A DNA stretch of 64,000 nucleotides, from positions 62,001-126,000 of the forward strand of contig NC_015436.1 in assembly GCF_000208385.1 (NCBI RefSeq). Direction: 5' to 3'. Both the position numbers and the translations under genes were made by a program. Of this stretch, positions 45,021 through 53,668 are shown in pieces; the first letter of the stretch is position 1; every line of letters starts with the position of its first letter. The notes under the pieces are model-generated. The model was given only the letters and a program-made list of their open reading frames with translations. It searched no databases and had not been told where the DNA came from. Source of the DNA: Parasphaerochaeta coccoides DSM 17374. GTDB taxonomy: Bacteria; Spirochaetota; Spirochaetia; Sphaerochaetales; Sphaerochaetaceae.

Positions 45021-46073
45021 TTATTTCCTGTTCACTACATATCCACTTGTCGAACCTGCTCCTGCTTTTATGAGGAAACCATCTTTCACCAGCTGGGTGA
45101 GGGTTCTTTCAATAGTGACTTTGCTTATATCCGGGCAGATATCCATGATTTCTTTCTTTGTTATCTTTCCTGTAGACCTGTCCACTACGGCCTTGATCCT
45201 ATCTGGTTTTGACAGATTCCTGTATTTCAGATGGGCTACCCGGTTTTCGAACTCAGAGTATGCCCCTGTGAGAATTCCCAGGTAGTATTTCACAAAAGGC
45301 TCGTAAGTATTCTTTCCTGCATGCCAGTTTGCCGATGAATCCTGCAAGGCTTCATAATATGTTTCCTTTGTCTTTTCAATGAGCATCTCAAGGCTGATAT
45401 ATTTCCCCACGATGTAACCGGCCTTATAATACAGAAGTAGAGTCAGAAGCCTGCTCATACGTCCGTTACCATCATTGAATGGGTGTATGCACAAGAAATC
45501 AAGTATGAACATAGGAATCAGCAATAACTTGTCATAGGCAGCATTTTCCCAGGCTTTAAAAAAAGCTTCGCAGAGCTGATCCATGGCCTCCGCTGTCTGA
45601 TAGGCAGGGACAGGAATGAAGCGAACCCTTTCTTTGCCCTCCTGATCTATCTCTGCAATCACGTTGTCTGAATTCTTATAGATGCCACCAATTGCGGATG
45701 GGCTGAAATGGTAGAGATCCCTATGAAGTTGGAGAATGACATTGGGGCGGGGAGTCATGTAGTCATAGCTTTCGTGGATGGTGGACAAGACTTCCCGATA
45801 GCCTGCGATTTCCTGTTCTGAACGGTTTCTCGGCTCGGCTTTCTGCTGTACCAGTTCCCGAAGCCGTGCATCTGACGTATGGATTCCTTCAATCCTGTTG
45901 GATGCGCCGGTGCTCTGTATTTTTGCAACCGCAAGAAGGGTTGTCAGGGAATCAGCATAGGCTTCAATATAGAGATCTTGTCGACCTTTGCACTCATGGA
46001 TATGCGTGAGCATCTGCACTATTTCAGAGGTAAGAAGCTGTGTCTGGGTTTCCTGATAATCAAAGGTTCTCAT
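45021..46073 (-). CDS. Fic-domain protein (class II, self-inhibited) with C-terminal winged helix
   Basis: A 350-residue protein. The Fic motif H-P-F-N-D-G-N-G-R is complete, so it should transfer AMP (or another nucleotide) to a target protein. An N-terminal inhibitory motif S-N-R-I-E-G matches class II Fic proteins, which inhibit themselves. The last 70 residues (R-S-T-G-K-I-T-K-K-E-I-M-D-I and onwards) look like a winged-helix DNA-binding domain, so it may repress its own promoter. There is no separate antitoxin gene. An inverted repeat lies 30-75 bases upstream, and an 18-bp direct repeat flanks the gene region. Confidence 0.9.
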   Translation of the reverse strand: MRTFDYQETQTQLLTSEIVQMLTHIHECKGRQDLYIEAYADSLTTLLAVAKIQSTGASNRIEGIHTSDARLRELVQQKAEPRNRSEQEIAGYREVLSTIHESYDYMTPRPNVILQLHRDLYHFSPSAIGGIYKNSDNVIAEIDQEGKERVRFIPVPAYQTAEAMDQLCEAFFKAWENAAYDKLLLIPMFILDFLCIHPFNDGNGRMSRLLTLLLYYKAGYIVGKYISLEMLIEKTKETYYEALQDSSANWHAGKNTYEPFVKYYLGILTGAYSEFENRVAHLKYRNLSKPDRIKAVVDRSTGKITKKEIMDICPDISKVTIERTLTQLVKDGFLIKAGAGSTSGYVVNRK

Positions 46074-46102
46074 TGATAATCTCCGTCATTCTCGTTCTAT
46101 CT

Positions 46103-46148
46103 CCATCATTGTTGCATAAAATGATGTAGATAACAACAGAAATGATGG
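46103..46148. promoter_or_regulatory. Inverted repeat upstream of the Fic gene
   Basis: CCATCATTGTTG (46103-46114) is mirrored by CAAC then, after three bases, AATGATGG (46134-46148). A further AATGATG lies between the arms. This may be the binding site of the winged-helix domain of the Fic protein. Confidence 0.45.
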
Positions 46149-46164
46149 TGATTCAGTTGCCGCT

Positions 46165-46182
46165 CGCGCGGTTCTAACATCT
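46165..46182. repeat. 18-bp direct repeat, right copy (flanks the Fic module)
   Basis: CGCGCGGTTCTAACATCT; 17 of 18 bases match the left copy at 44761-44778. Confidence 0.7.
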
Positions 46183-46284
46183 GTGACTCAAATCACTTGA
46201 AAGGTTTGGCAGGGCTTGATAGTATACGACGTTTTTCCGCAGTGACGGCAACATGACTTGTGTGGCCGGGGAGGTGACTTCTCT

Positions 46285-47073
46285 ATGGAAATCCACGACA
46301 CCAGTCTCAATGCCATCCTTCATGCCGGCGAGCATAAAGTTAATGTCCTGGGACACGACCCTGCTGCGTCAGTTTCAGCAGCCATGTTGGCGGGCGTTTT
46401 CGTCGGGCTGGGCATGTTCCTGATTTATACGATAGGTGGCTATCTCAATGCTTCCGGCATCACGCATTACAAAATACTGATGGGCGTTTCGTTTGGCATC
46501 GCCCTAAGCTTAGTGATGCTCCTTGACGGAAATCTCTTTACCGGAAACACCATGCTTGCCACCGCCGGACTCCTGGCTGGGAAGATGAAGGTCAGGCAGG
46601 CTGTGAAGCTCTGCGTCTGGAGCTGGCTGGGCAACTTCGCCGGATCAACTCTACTTGCCATTCTGTTCCTTTTTGCCGATACCACCCATGGCAGCGTGCG
46701 GCAGTTCTTCATTGACGGAGCCATGGCAAAGATGACGGTTCCCGCGGTGAATATCTTCTTCAAAGGAGTGCTGTGCAACTTCTTGGTCTGCTTTGCTACG
46801 CTCAGCGCCATCAAACTTAAGGAAGAGACAGCCCGCCTCATCATGATATTCTGGTGTCTTTTCGCCTTTATCACTACAGGCTATGAACATTCGGTGGCCA
46901 ACATGTCGTTCTTCAGCGCAGCATGGCTCCTTTCCGGCAGAACCATCCCTTTGATCAGCATTGGCCATGGCCTTTTGTGGTCTACGGTGGGGAACGCTGT
47001 AGGAGGAATACTGGTCGCCGTGGCGTATTATGTAATCGGCAGGAAAAACCTTGAACGCCCTGCGTCGGAGTAA
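46285..47073 (+). CDS. Formate/nitrite transporter family channel
   Basis: A 262-residue pentameric-channel protein (FocA/NirC family) with six hydrophobic segments. The ATG at 46285 has GAGGTG eight bases upstream. Family features are D-G-N-L-F-T-G-N-T-M near residue 87, N-F-A-G-S near residue 115, C-N-F-L-V-C in the middle and G-Y-E-H-S-V-A-N-M-S-F near residue 205. It probably exports formate or imports nitrite; formate is more likely in a fermenting anaerobe but no formate enzyme is adjacent. It is convergent with rlmE. Confidence 0.92.
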   Translation: MEIHDTSLNAILHAGEHKVNVLGHDPAASVSAAMLAGVFVGLGMFLIYTIGGYLNASGITHYKILMGVSFGIALSLVMLLDGNLFTGNTMLATAGLLAGKMKVRQAVKLCVWSWLGNFAGSTLLAILFLFADTTHGSVRQFFIDGAMAKMTVPAVNIFFKGVLCNFLVCFATLSAIKLKEETARLIMIFWCLFAFITTGYEHSVANMSFFSAAWLLSGRTIPLISIGHGLLWSTVGNAVGGILVAVAYYVIGRKNLERPASE

Positions 47074-47088
47074 GCCCTCCGGTCTCTC

Positions 47089-47709
47089 TCACCCTTTTTC
47101 CATTACTTCTTTCTTTAGATCCAGTCCGATGATGTAGGTTTCAAATGAATCAGAACGACACGCCGCAGGCTTGAAAGTCTTGCTTTTGATGAAATATTTC
47201 TTCACATCGGCAAGCACGGCATTGTGTCCGCCTCCCTGGAAAATCTTGATCACCAGGTTGCCATGGGGTTTCAGGTGTTCACGGGCAAGAGACAGAACAC
47301 TTTCCGCCAAGTTTTCGCTGCGCGCCACATCGACCATCCTATTGCCTGTTGTCATTGGCGCTGCATCGCTGATGATGGCATCATACGGCCCATTTACTAC
47401 CAAAAGAGAGCGGATATCTTCACTGAATGCATCGCCAGTAAATTCCATGACTGAAGGGGGCAGGGGATTGAGGGAAAGAGGATTCAGGTCAACGGCGACT
47501 ATGGAACCTTTTCCCTTGAGTATTTCCCGGTGGACGTAGAGAGTCCATGAACCGGGTGCTGCCCCGACATCCAGGACTTTCGCTCCCGGTCTGATGATGC
47601 GGAAAACCTTCTGGATTTCTTCCAGCTTGTACACTGAGCGTGCGGGATAGCCTTCCTTGCGGGCTCTCAATGTGTAGGAATCCGCTGTGTTTCTCTTACT
47701 GGTCGCCAT
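47089..47709 (-). CDS. rlmE: 23S rRNA 2'-O-ribose uridine methyltransferase
   Basis: A 206-residue FtsJ/RrmJ-type enzyme that methylates U2552 of 23S rRNA with S-adenosylmethionine. The SAM-binding motif is L-D-V-G-A-A-P-G-S-W. The catalytic K-D-K-E set is visible in R-S-V-Y-K-L, I-S-D-A-A-P, V-I-K-I-F-Q-G and S-F-E-T-Y. The length is normal. It lies seven bases after the G3E GTPase gene, so both are one transcript. Confidence 0.95.
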   Translation of the reverse strand: MATSKRNTADSYTLRARKEGYPARSVYKLEEIQKVFRIIRPGAKVLDVGAAPGSWTLYVHREILKGKGSIVAVDLNPLSLNPLPPSVMEFTGDAFSEDIRSLLVVNGPYDAIISDAAPMTTGNRMVDVARSENLAESVLSLAREHLKPHGNLVIKIFQGGGHNAVLADVKKYFIKSKTFKPAACRSDSFETYIIGLDLKKEVMEKG

Positions 47710-47716
47710 GGGTGGA

Positions 47717-49039
47717 CTATAGCATGTTGCGTCCGGGGTGGAAACCCGCTTGTTGCCCTGCTGACGCGACGCTTCCCATGATGTAGTTCTGGTCGGCAGG
47801 ATCCAAGCTCTCGAACCATGAGCGCCATACGTTCTTCTGCTTCATTTCTTCATCGGTCAGGAGAACTTCATCCAGACGTCTGCGTAGTTCCGCTTTGTCC
47901 CATGCGCGGCCGATGAACACAATTTCCTGACGGCGGTCGCCGAAGGGTTCTTCCCACATGGCAGCAAGGAACTTCTTGAAATCTGCATCGTCCGGTATTT
48001 GTTCGGGAACTGCTGCCCACCAGTATGCCTGTGGTTCAGAGAACAAGGTTGAGCCGGCGAGGGTGAGAAACCATGCCCGCATTGAGTCTCCCGCCATCCA
48101 GACATACCCTTTTGCGCGAAGCAATCCCGGCATTCCTTCAAGGAGGAATTTTTTCAAGCGGACAGGGTGGAAAGGCCGGCGGGCTTTGTACGTCATGCTG
48201 GTTATGCCGAACCCGCCCAATTCATGACCTTCCTCATGGTGATGAGCGTGTTCATGGCAGTGTCCGCAGGAACAGTCTTCGTCATGATTATCGTCGTCTT
48301 CATGATGATGGTGTTCATCATCCATGCTTTCCTGTGAGGCGATTCGTTCCTCCCATGCGGCGGAATCCAGAGCAGAACCGAAATCAAACCGACCGGTTCC
48401 GACAACATCCTCAAGAGGCACGATGCCATGGTGAGTACGGATGATACGGGCGCGTGAGTTTACCACGCCCAAGTATTCCTCAAGTTCCCTGAGAGACTGT
48501 TCGGTCGTCAAGTCGGTTTTGTTCAGGATGACTATATCGGCAAATTCTATCTGGTTGGAGAGCAGGATGCCCAGGTCGGGGTATTCATCCAGGTCATGGG
48601 AATTGAACATCCGCATGAAAGTCGAAGCGTCCACGACGGTAACAATTGTATCCAGCACGGCTCCTTTGCGTGATGCCCTCATCTTTCCGTCTTCTCCCAG
48701 GAAGGGCTGGGCGATGGTCAGGGGATCGGAGACGCCGGAGGCTTCAATGAGGAGATAGTCAAACTCCTGACGGGCAGCCAGCTTGTCTATCTGATCCATC
48801 AGGTCAGAACGCAGGGTGCAGCATATGCATCCGTTTTGCATCTGTATCAGGGTGTCCGAGGAGCGTGAAACATCCTGTCCCTGTAGGACAAGGGCGTCAA
48901 TGTTCACTTCGGAAAGGTCGTTGACAATGACGGCAATCTTGAGTCCGTGCCGGGAGGTCAGTATGTGGTTGAGAAGGCTGGTTTTTCCAGCTCCAAGGAA
49001 GCCCGACAGAACCGTGACGGGCAGTTTCTTGCGCGGCAT
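47717..49039 (-). CDS. CobW/G3E-family GTPase, putative zinc metallochaperone
   Basis: A 440-residue GTPase. Walker A is G-F-L-G-A-G-K-T-S near residue 15, the metal-binding C-I-C-C-T-L motif follows near residue 73, and N-K-T-D is the GTP-specificity motif. A His/Asp/Glu/Cys-rich linker (about residues 240-272) precedes the C-terminal CobW domain and should bind zinc or a similar metal. The ATG follows AAGGAGAATCCCT. The family delivers zinc to target proteins or supports cobalamin enzymes; the long His linker favours zinc handling. Confidence 0.92.
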   Translation of the reverse strand: MPRKKLPVTVLSGFLGAGKTSLLNHILTSRHGLKIAVIVNDLSEVNIDALVLQGQDVSRSSDTLIQMQNGCICCTLRSDLMDQIDKLAARQEFDYLLIEASGVSDPLTIAQPFLGEDGKMRASRKGAVLDTIVTVVDASTFMRMFNSHDLDEYPDLGILLSNQIEFADIVILNKTDLTTEQSLRELEEYLGVVNSRARIIRTHHGIVPLEDVVGTGRFDFGSALDSAAWEERIASQESMDDEHHHHEDDDNHDEDCSCGHCHEHAHHHEEGHELGGFGITSMTYKARRPFHPVRLKKFLLEGMPGLLRAKGYVWMAGDSMRAWFLTLAGSTLFSEPQAYWWAAVPEQIPDDADFKKFLAAMWEEPFGDRRQEIVFIGRAWDKAELRRRLDEVLLTDEEMKQKNVWRSWFESLDPADQNYIMGSVASAGQQAGFHPGRNML

Positions 49040-49245
49040 AGGGATTCTCCTTGCCGCATCATGGTGATGATGGGCATGGCAAATGTAATACAGAGACTAA
49101 GGAAGGTCAAACCCAACACCAATATCTGTCCGTTCGTCTTGCTGGACAGTGCCGAAAAGAATGGTCGTTCAATAACTCATCTTCCTGTCCACTCCTTGGC
49201 ATGGCAGGAAAACCAGCTTTACACCGTCATTTGAAATCATGTTAC

Positions 49246-49294
49246 TTTCATATGAAATAAAATAATTGACAAACGTAAATTTACTGCCTACATT
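49246..49294 (+). promoter_or_regulatory. Promoter and palindromes of the ROK/glycyl-radical operon
   Basis: A consensus -35 TTGACA (49266-49271), 17-base spacer and -10 TACATT (49289-49294) precede the kinase gene. TTTCATATGAAA (49246-49257) lies just upstream and GTAAATTTAC (49275-49284) sits inside the spacer; both are perfect palindromes and probable sites for the DeoR regulator encoded third in the operon. Confidence 0.7.
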
Positions 49295-49322
49295 GGAATC
49301 GTAAAAGGATAAGGTTTTGGTC

Positions 49323-50264
49323 ATGGGACAAAGGAATGTCATTGGAATTGATGTCGGCGGTACAAAGATTGCCTACGGCTTGTTCGATGAACACGGCATA
49401 TTATTGAATCGTTCGCAATATCCGACCGATATCAAGGCCGACGGACCGTCGTTATGTGATTCTCTCATAGAAACCGTCACGGCATTTGTCAAGGAAAACG
49501 GCCTGAGCTTTAAGCACATTGATGGAATCGGAATCTGTCTTCCTTCATATGTGAAGTTTGATGAAGGCTTCGTGTGTATGACAACGGCAATCATCGGCAT
49601 GCATGATTTCCCCATGCGGGAGTACCTTGAAACCCGTCTGCCGGTTCGCATCGTACTGGATAATGATTCTAACGCCGCTGCATTGGCAGAACATCGGCAC
49701 GGAGCGGGAAAGGGAAGCAGACATATGGTATATGTGGCGACTTCCACAGGCGTAGGCAGCGGCATCATCATTGAAGGCAAACTGTTCCGGGGAAGTTATG
49801 GATGGGCAGGGGAATGTGGACATATGCTGGCTACTCCTGATGAAGGCGTGCTGTGTGGATGTGAGAACAAAGGATGCTTCATGTCATATGTAGGGGGACG
49901 GTTTGCCCCCGATCACGTCAAACTCAACCTTGAAAAAGGCATTCCCAGTACTTTGTCTTCCTGTGACCAGATAGATTGTGAAGCTATTCTCAAGGCATAT
50001 GAAAATGGTGACTGCCTTGCGGGGAAAATGGTTGAATCCATGGCACATTGGTTGGCGGTATGTGTCTACAATGTTTATCAATTACTGAATATAAACCTGT
50101 TCGTGTTCGGAGGCGGCCTCGTTCATTTTGGCAATGCCCTTTTCGGGAGAATGCGCAAAGAATTTAACAGGTTCGACCATCTGGGGTATCCCGTAGAATT
50201 TAAATTTGCTGAATTAGGTAAGGATTGCGGCATCGTGGGTGCTGCTGAATTGGTGAGGGAGTAA
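49323..50264 (+). CDS. ROK-family sugar kinase
   Basis: A 313-residue cytoplasmic kinase. The ATP phosphate motif is I-G-I-D-V-G-G-T-K-I near the start; L-D-N-D-S-N-A-A-A-L-A-E-H-R holds the catalytic Asp region and T-S-T-G-V-G-S-G-I-I follows. The zinc-binding motif reads C-G-C-E-N-K-G-C-F-M-S-Y, with Met where Glu is usual. The ATG at 49323 follows AAGGTTTTGGTC. It is six bases from the glycyl radical enzyme gene, and a DeoR regulator follows, so these three form one operon. It probably phosphorylates a sugar or sugar-like compound before the radical enzyme acts. Confidence 0.9.
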   Translation: MGQRNVIGIDVGGTKIAYGLFDEHGILLNRSQYPTDIKADGPSLCDSLIETVTAFVKENGLSFKHIDGIGICLPSYVKFDEGFVCMTTAIIGMHDFPMREYLETRLPVRIVLDNDSNAAALAEHRHGAGKGSRHMVYVATSTGVGSGIIIEGKLFRGSYGWAGECGHMLATPDEGVLCGCENKGCFMSYVGGRFAPDHVKLNLEKGIPSTLSSCDQIDCEAILKAYENGDCLAGKMVESMAHWLAVCVYNVYQLLNINLFVFGGGLVHFGNALFGRMRKEFNRFDHLGYPVEFKFAELGKDCGIVGAAELVRE

Positions 50265-50269
50265 TATAC

Positions 50270-52663
50270 ATGAATCATTTCGGGGAATTGCATGAAAGAA
50301 CCGCAATAATGCGTCACAGGTTGTTGGAAACACAACCTACAGTCTGTACCGAGCGTGCAATCGCTACCACAAGGGCCTATAAAGAACATGAAATGGATCA
50401 AGTGGTAGTGAAACGTGCCCATATGTTGGATGAAGCATTGAGGGGCATGTCCATTTATTTGGATGAAGGCTTGCTGGCGGGAAACCAGGCAAGCGCCGAC
50501 CGTGCAGCCCCCATTTTCCCGGAATATGCCATGGACTGGGTAGTCGATGAACTGGACTTGTTCGATAAGCGGGACGGTGATCGATTCACTATTTCCGAGG
50601 AAAACAAGCAGATTCTAAGAGACATGCATCCCTATTGGAGAGGGCGCACCCTCAAGGACAAGGGATACGCGGCTTTTCCGGAGGATGCCCGATTGTTCTA
50701 TGACCTTGGCATCATCAAGACCGAAGGGAACATTACTTCCGGTGATGCGCACCTTGCCGTGGATTATGGACGTGTACTCCGGGAAGGCTTGGAAGGGTAT
50801 AGGGGACGGGTTCTTGATGCTCAAGCACATTTGGATTTAACGAGTTTCGATGATTTGAAAAAGAGCTATTTCTACCGTGCGGTTCTGATTGTCTTGGATG
50901 CGGTCAAAGCATTTGCCGGACGTTATGCGGACTTGGCGGAAATTTCAGCCAGGACCGCAGATCCTGTCCGGGCGGGGGAATTGAGTGAAATGGCAAGGAT
51001 CTTGAGAAAGGTTCCCATGAAACCCGCGGATACTTTCCATGAAGCATTGCAAAGCCTGTGGCTTTTGCATGTTGTTCTTCAAATCGAGTCCAATGGTCAT
51101 TCGCTTTCCTATGGAAGATTGGATCAATACTGTCTTCCGTATTATGAAAGAAGCCGGCGAGAAGGGATGACGGAGGAAGAGGGATGTGAATTGCTGGAAA
51201 ATCTGTGGCTCAAGACCTTTACGGTCAATAAGATTCGTAGTTGGTCGCACACTCGTTTTTCTGCTGGCAGCCCATTGTACCAGAATGTAACAGTCGGCGG
51301 GCAGACCGTTGATGGAAATGATGCCGTCAACGAGTTGAGCTGGTTGATTTTGAGGACTGTCGCCCGTTGTCATATGCCTCAACCGAACCTTACTGTGCGC
51401 TATCACAGAAATATCAGCCACGAGTTCATGTCAGAATGCATTGAAGTCATTCGTTGCGGTTTCGGCATGCCAGCATTTAACAATGATGAAATCATCATCC
51501 CTTCTTTTTTGGAAAAAGGTGTCGCTAAAGAGGATGCATACAACTATAGTGCCATAGGATGCGTTGAAGTCGCGGTTCCAGGCAAGTGGGGATACCGGTG
51601 TACTGGCATGAGTTTTCTGAATTTCCCCAAAACGCTGATGATTGCTTTGAACGATGGAGTTGAAATCAACAGCGGTCGGAAGCTGTACCCAGGAAATGGA
51701 CATTTTCTTCAGATGGAATCATTTGATGAAGTATTGGCAGCCTGGGATGTCTTTATCCGCGAGTTCTGTCGTCAGGCTGTGATTCTGGATTCCTGCGCGG
51801 ACATGGTATTGGAACAGGAGGTTCCGGATATCCTTTGTTCTGCATTGACCGAGGATTGCATCGGACGGGGAAAGCACTTGAAGGAAGGTGGAGCCGTCTA
51901 TGATTTCATCAGTGACCTTCAAGTCGGGATTGCTAATTTAGGAGATTCCCTTGCCGCCATAAAAAAATGTGTTTATGAAGACCGGAGCATTTCCCGACAG
52001 GAATTGTGGAATGCTCTGCTTATCGATTTTGCCGGAGAGGACGGAGAACGGATCAGGCAGCTTCTGTTGGCTGTTCCGAAATATGGCAATGATGATGACT
52101 ATGTTGATTCTCTTGTGGTCAAAGGCTATGAAAGCTATATTGATGAATTGTCGAAATACAAGAACACCCGTCATGGCCGAGGACCGATAGGAGGATGCTA
52201 CTATGCGGGCACCTCGTCAATTTCCGCGAATGTCCCCCAGGGCGCGGGGACGTGCGCGACTCCTGATGGCCGTCACGCCGGAGAGCCTCTCGCGGAAGGC
52301 TGCTCCCCGACTCATGCCGTGGATGTCAAGGGGCCTACCGCGGTATTTAAATCGGTGTCGAAACTTCCGACACATAAAATTACTGGCGGGGTGTTGCTGA
52401 ACCAGAAAGTTTCCCCATCCATGTTGGAGAAGGAACGGGACAGGGAGAAGTTGATGATGCTGTTGCGAACTTTCTTCAATACTTTGCATGGCTTCCATGT
52501 GCAGTATAATGTGGTATCGCGCACTACGTTGCTGGATGCCCAGATTCATCCGGAAAAGCACCGGGATCTGATTGTCCGGGTTGCTGGTTATTCTGCATTC
52601 TTCAACGTGCTTTCCCGACAAACCCAGGACGATATCATTGCCCGGACTGAGCAGGTGTTATGA
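50270..52663 (+). CDS. Glycyl radical enzyme 1 (pyruvate formate-lyase/dehydratase superfamily)
   Basis: A 797-residue glycyl radical enzyme. The C-terminal radical site R-V-A-G-Y-S-A-F-F is complete, and the thiyl cysteine lies in Y-S-A-I-G-C-V-E-V-A-V-P-G. The Glu two residues after that Cys is found in C-O cleaving members and not in pyruvate formate-lyase itself, so a dehydratase or ring-opening reaction is likely. The sequence resembles the PflD/YbiW group (A-G-N near residue 75, H-P-Y-W-R near 125, A-T-P-D-G-R-H-A-G-E-P-L-A near 675). There is no activating enzyme beside it; the one at 62615-63508 could serve. It overlaps the DeoR gene by four bases. Confidence 0.92.
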   Translation: MNHFGELHERTAIMRHRLLETQPTVCTERAIATTRAYKEHEMDQVVVKRAHMLDEALRGMSIYLDEGLLAGNQASADRAAPIFPEYAMDWVVDELDLFDKRDGDRFTISEENKQILRDMHPYWRGRTLKDKGYAAFPEDARLFYDLGIIKTEGNITSGDAHLAVDYGRVLREGLEGYRGRVLDAQAHLDLTSFDDLKKSYFYRAVLIVLDAVKAFAGRYADLAEISARTADPVRAGELSEMARILRKVPMKPADTFHEALQSLWLLHVVLQIESNGHSLSYGRLDQYCLPYYERSRREGMTEEEGCELLENLWLKTFTVNKIRSWSHTRFSAGSPLYQNVTVGGQTVDGNDAVNELSWLILRTVARCHMPQPNLTVRYHRNISHEFMSECIEVIRCGFGMPAFNNDEIIIPSFLEKGVAKEDAYNYSAIGCVEVAVPGKWGYRCTGMSFLNFPKTLMIALNDGVEINSGRKLYPGNGHFLQMESFDEVLAAWDVFIREFCRQAVILDSCADMVLEQEVPDILCSALTEDCIGRGKHLKEGGAVYDFISDLQVGIANLGDSLAAIKKCVYEDRSISRQELWNALLIDFAGEDGERIRQLLLAVPKYGNDDDYVDSLVVKGYESYIDELSKYKNTRHGRGPIGGCYYAGTSSISANVPQGAGTCATPDGRHAGEPLAEGCSPTHAVDVKGPTAVFKSVSKLPTHKITGGVLLNQKVSPSMLEKERDREKLMMLLRTFFNTLHGFHVQYNVVSRTTLLDAQIHPEKHRDLIVRVAGYSAFFNVLSRQTQDDIIARTEQVL

Positions 52664-53406
52664 TGACAGAAAGAAAGTTAATGATCATCAAGTTGATAAG
52701 CGAACGTGGGGCAATAGAAGTGACGGAACTCGCTCGTGAGCTTGGAATGTCTGCCGTTACTATCCGAAAGGATTTGGATCAACTTGAGCAAGAAGGACTA
52801 CTGGTTCGGCACCATGGATATGCCGTACCGGTGTCTTCCGATGATATCCGTTATCGCATGACTTTTAATTATGAAGTTAAACAAAAGATTGCGAAAATGG
52901 CGGCTGGTTTAGTCAAGAACGGGGAATCTGTCATGATTGAATCAGGCTCTACGTGCGCAATGCTGGCATATGAGCTGGCAAAGAGCCGAAAAGATGTGAT
53001 GATCATCACCAACTCCGCGTTTATTGCGGATTTCATACGACGGTGTGCTGCCGTCCGAATCACTCTGCTTGGGGGATATTATGATCATGATGCGCAAGTA
53101 ATGTCCGGTCCTTTGACCCGGCTTTGTGCGCAGCAGTTCAGCGTGGATAAATTTTTCATGGGTACAGATGGCTATGAAGTGGGGCAAGGGTTTTCAAATG
53201 TTGATTTGCAACGGGCTGAAACTGTCCGCGCCATGGCGGGTAGCGCCAAACATAACATAATAGTGGCGGATTCTTCCAAGTTCAACAAAAGGGGCGTTGT
53301 ATCGTTGATGCGTGCTGACGAGGTTTCGTATGTCGTGACGGACTTTGTCCCTGAGAATTGTCACAGTGATCTTGAACGCAATGGAGTAAAGATACTTCTT
53401 ACGTGA
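52660..53406 (+). CDS. DeoR-family transcriptional regulator
   Basis: A 248-residue repressor. The N-terminal winged helix has the DeoR pattern I-S-E-R-G-A-I-E-V-T-E-L-A-R-E-L and S-A-V-T-I-R-K-D-L-D-Q-L-E. The C-terminal domain is the sugar-phosphate-isomerase-like sensor (E-S-G-S-T, I-T-N-S, L-L-G-G, A-D-S-S-K-F). Such regulators respond to sugar phosphates, which fits the kinase in the same operon. It overlaps the glycyl radical enzyme gene by four bases (ATGA). The palindromes at 49246-49284 are its likely sites. Confidence 0.92.
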   Translation: MMTERKLMIIKLISERGAIEVTELARELGMSAVTIRKDLDQLEQEGLLVRHHGYAVPVSSDDIRYRMTFNYEVKQKIAKMAAGLVKNGESVMIESGSTCAMLAYELAKSRKDVMIITNSAFIADFIRRCAAVRITLLGGYYDHDAQVMSGPLTRLCAQQFSVDKFFMGTDGYEVGQGFSNVDLQRAETVRAMAGSAKHNIIVADSSKFNKRGVVSLMRADEVSYVVTDFVPENCHSDLERNGVKILLT

Positions 53407-53493
53407 TGTGTTTTTGAAAAAAATATTATTTCTTGGTTAATGACTTCAATGATTGATCATTGAGGGTATTTTTGTTTTCCCAATACAGTGTCT

Positions 53494-53512
53494 TGAACTT
53501 TTTTAGAGTTCA
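53494..53512 (+). promoter_or_regulatory. Inverted repeat upstream of the sugar-binding protein gene
   Basis: TGAACT (53494-53499) and AGTTCA (53507-53512) form a 6-bp dyad around a T-rich centre in the 262-base region before the importer. It may be an operator or part of a terminator for the DeoR gene; the stem is short. Confidence 0.35.
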
Positions 53513-53668
53513 TTATTGTGCATTTTTTGGTCAATATGTGGTGTGTTAATCTGGGCTATCCTTACCTACAATAAACCAAAAGCTGAACAGAGGAGGTATC
53601 GGAAGATATTGTTCATTATTGATGATATGCATCAATAAGTCAGGTTGCAAAAAAAGGAGTATTTTCAC

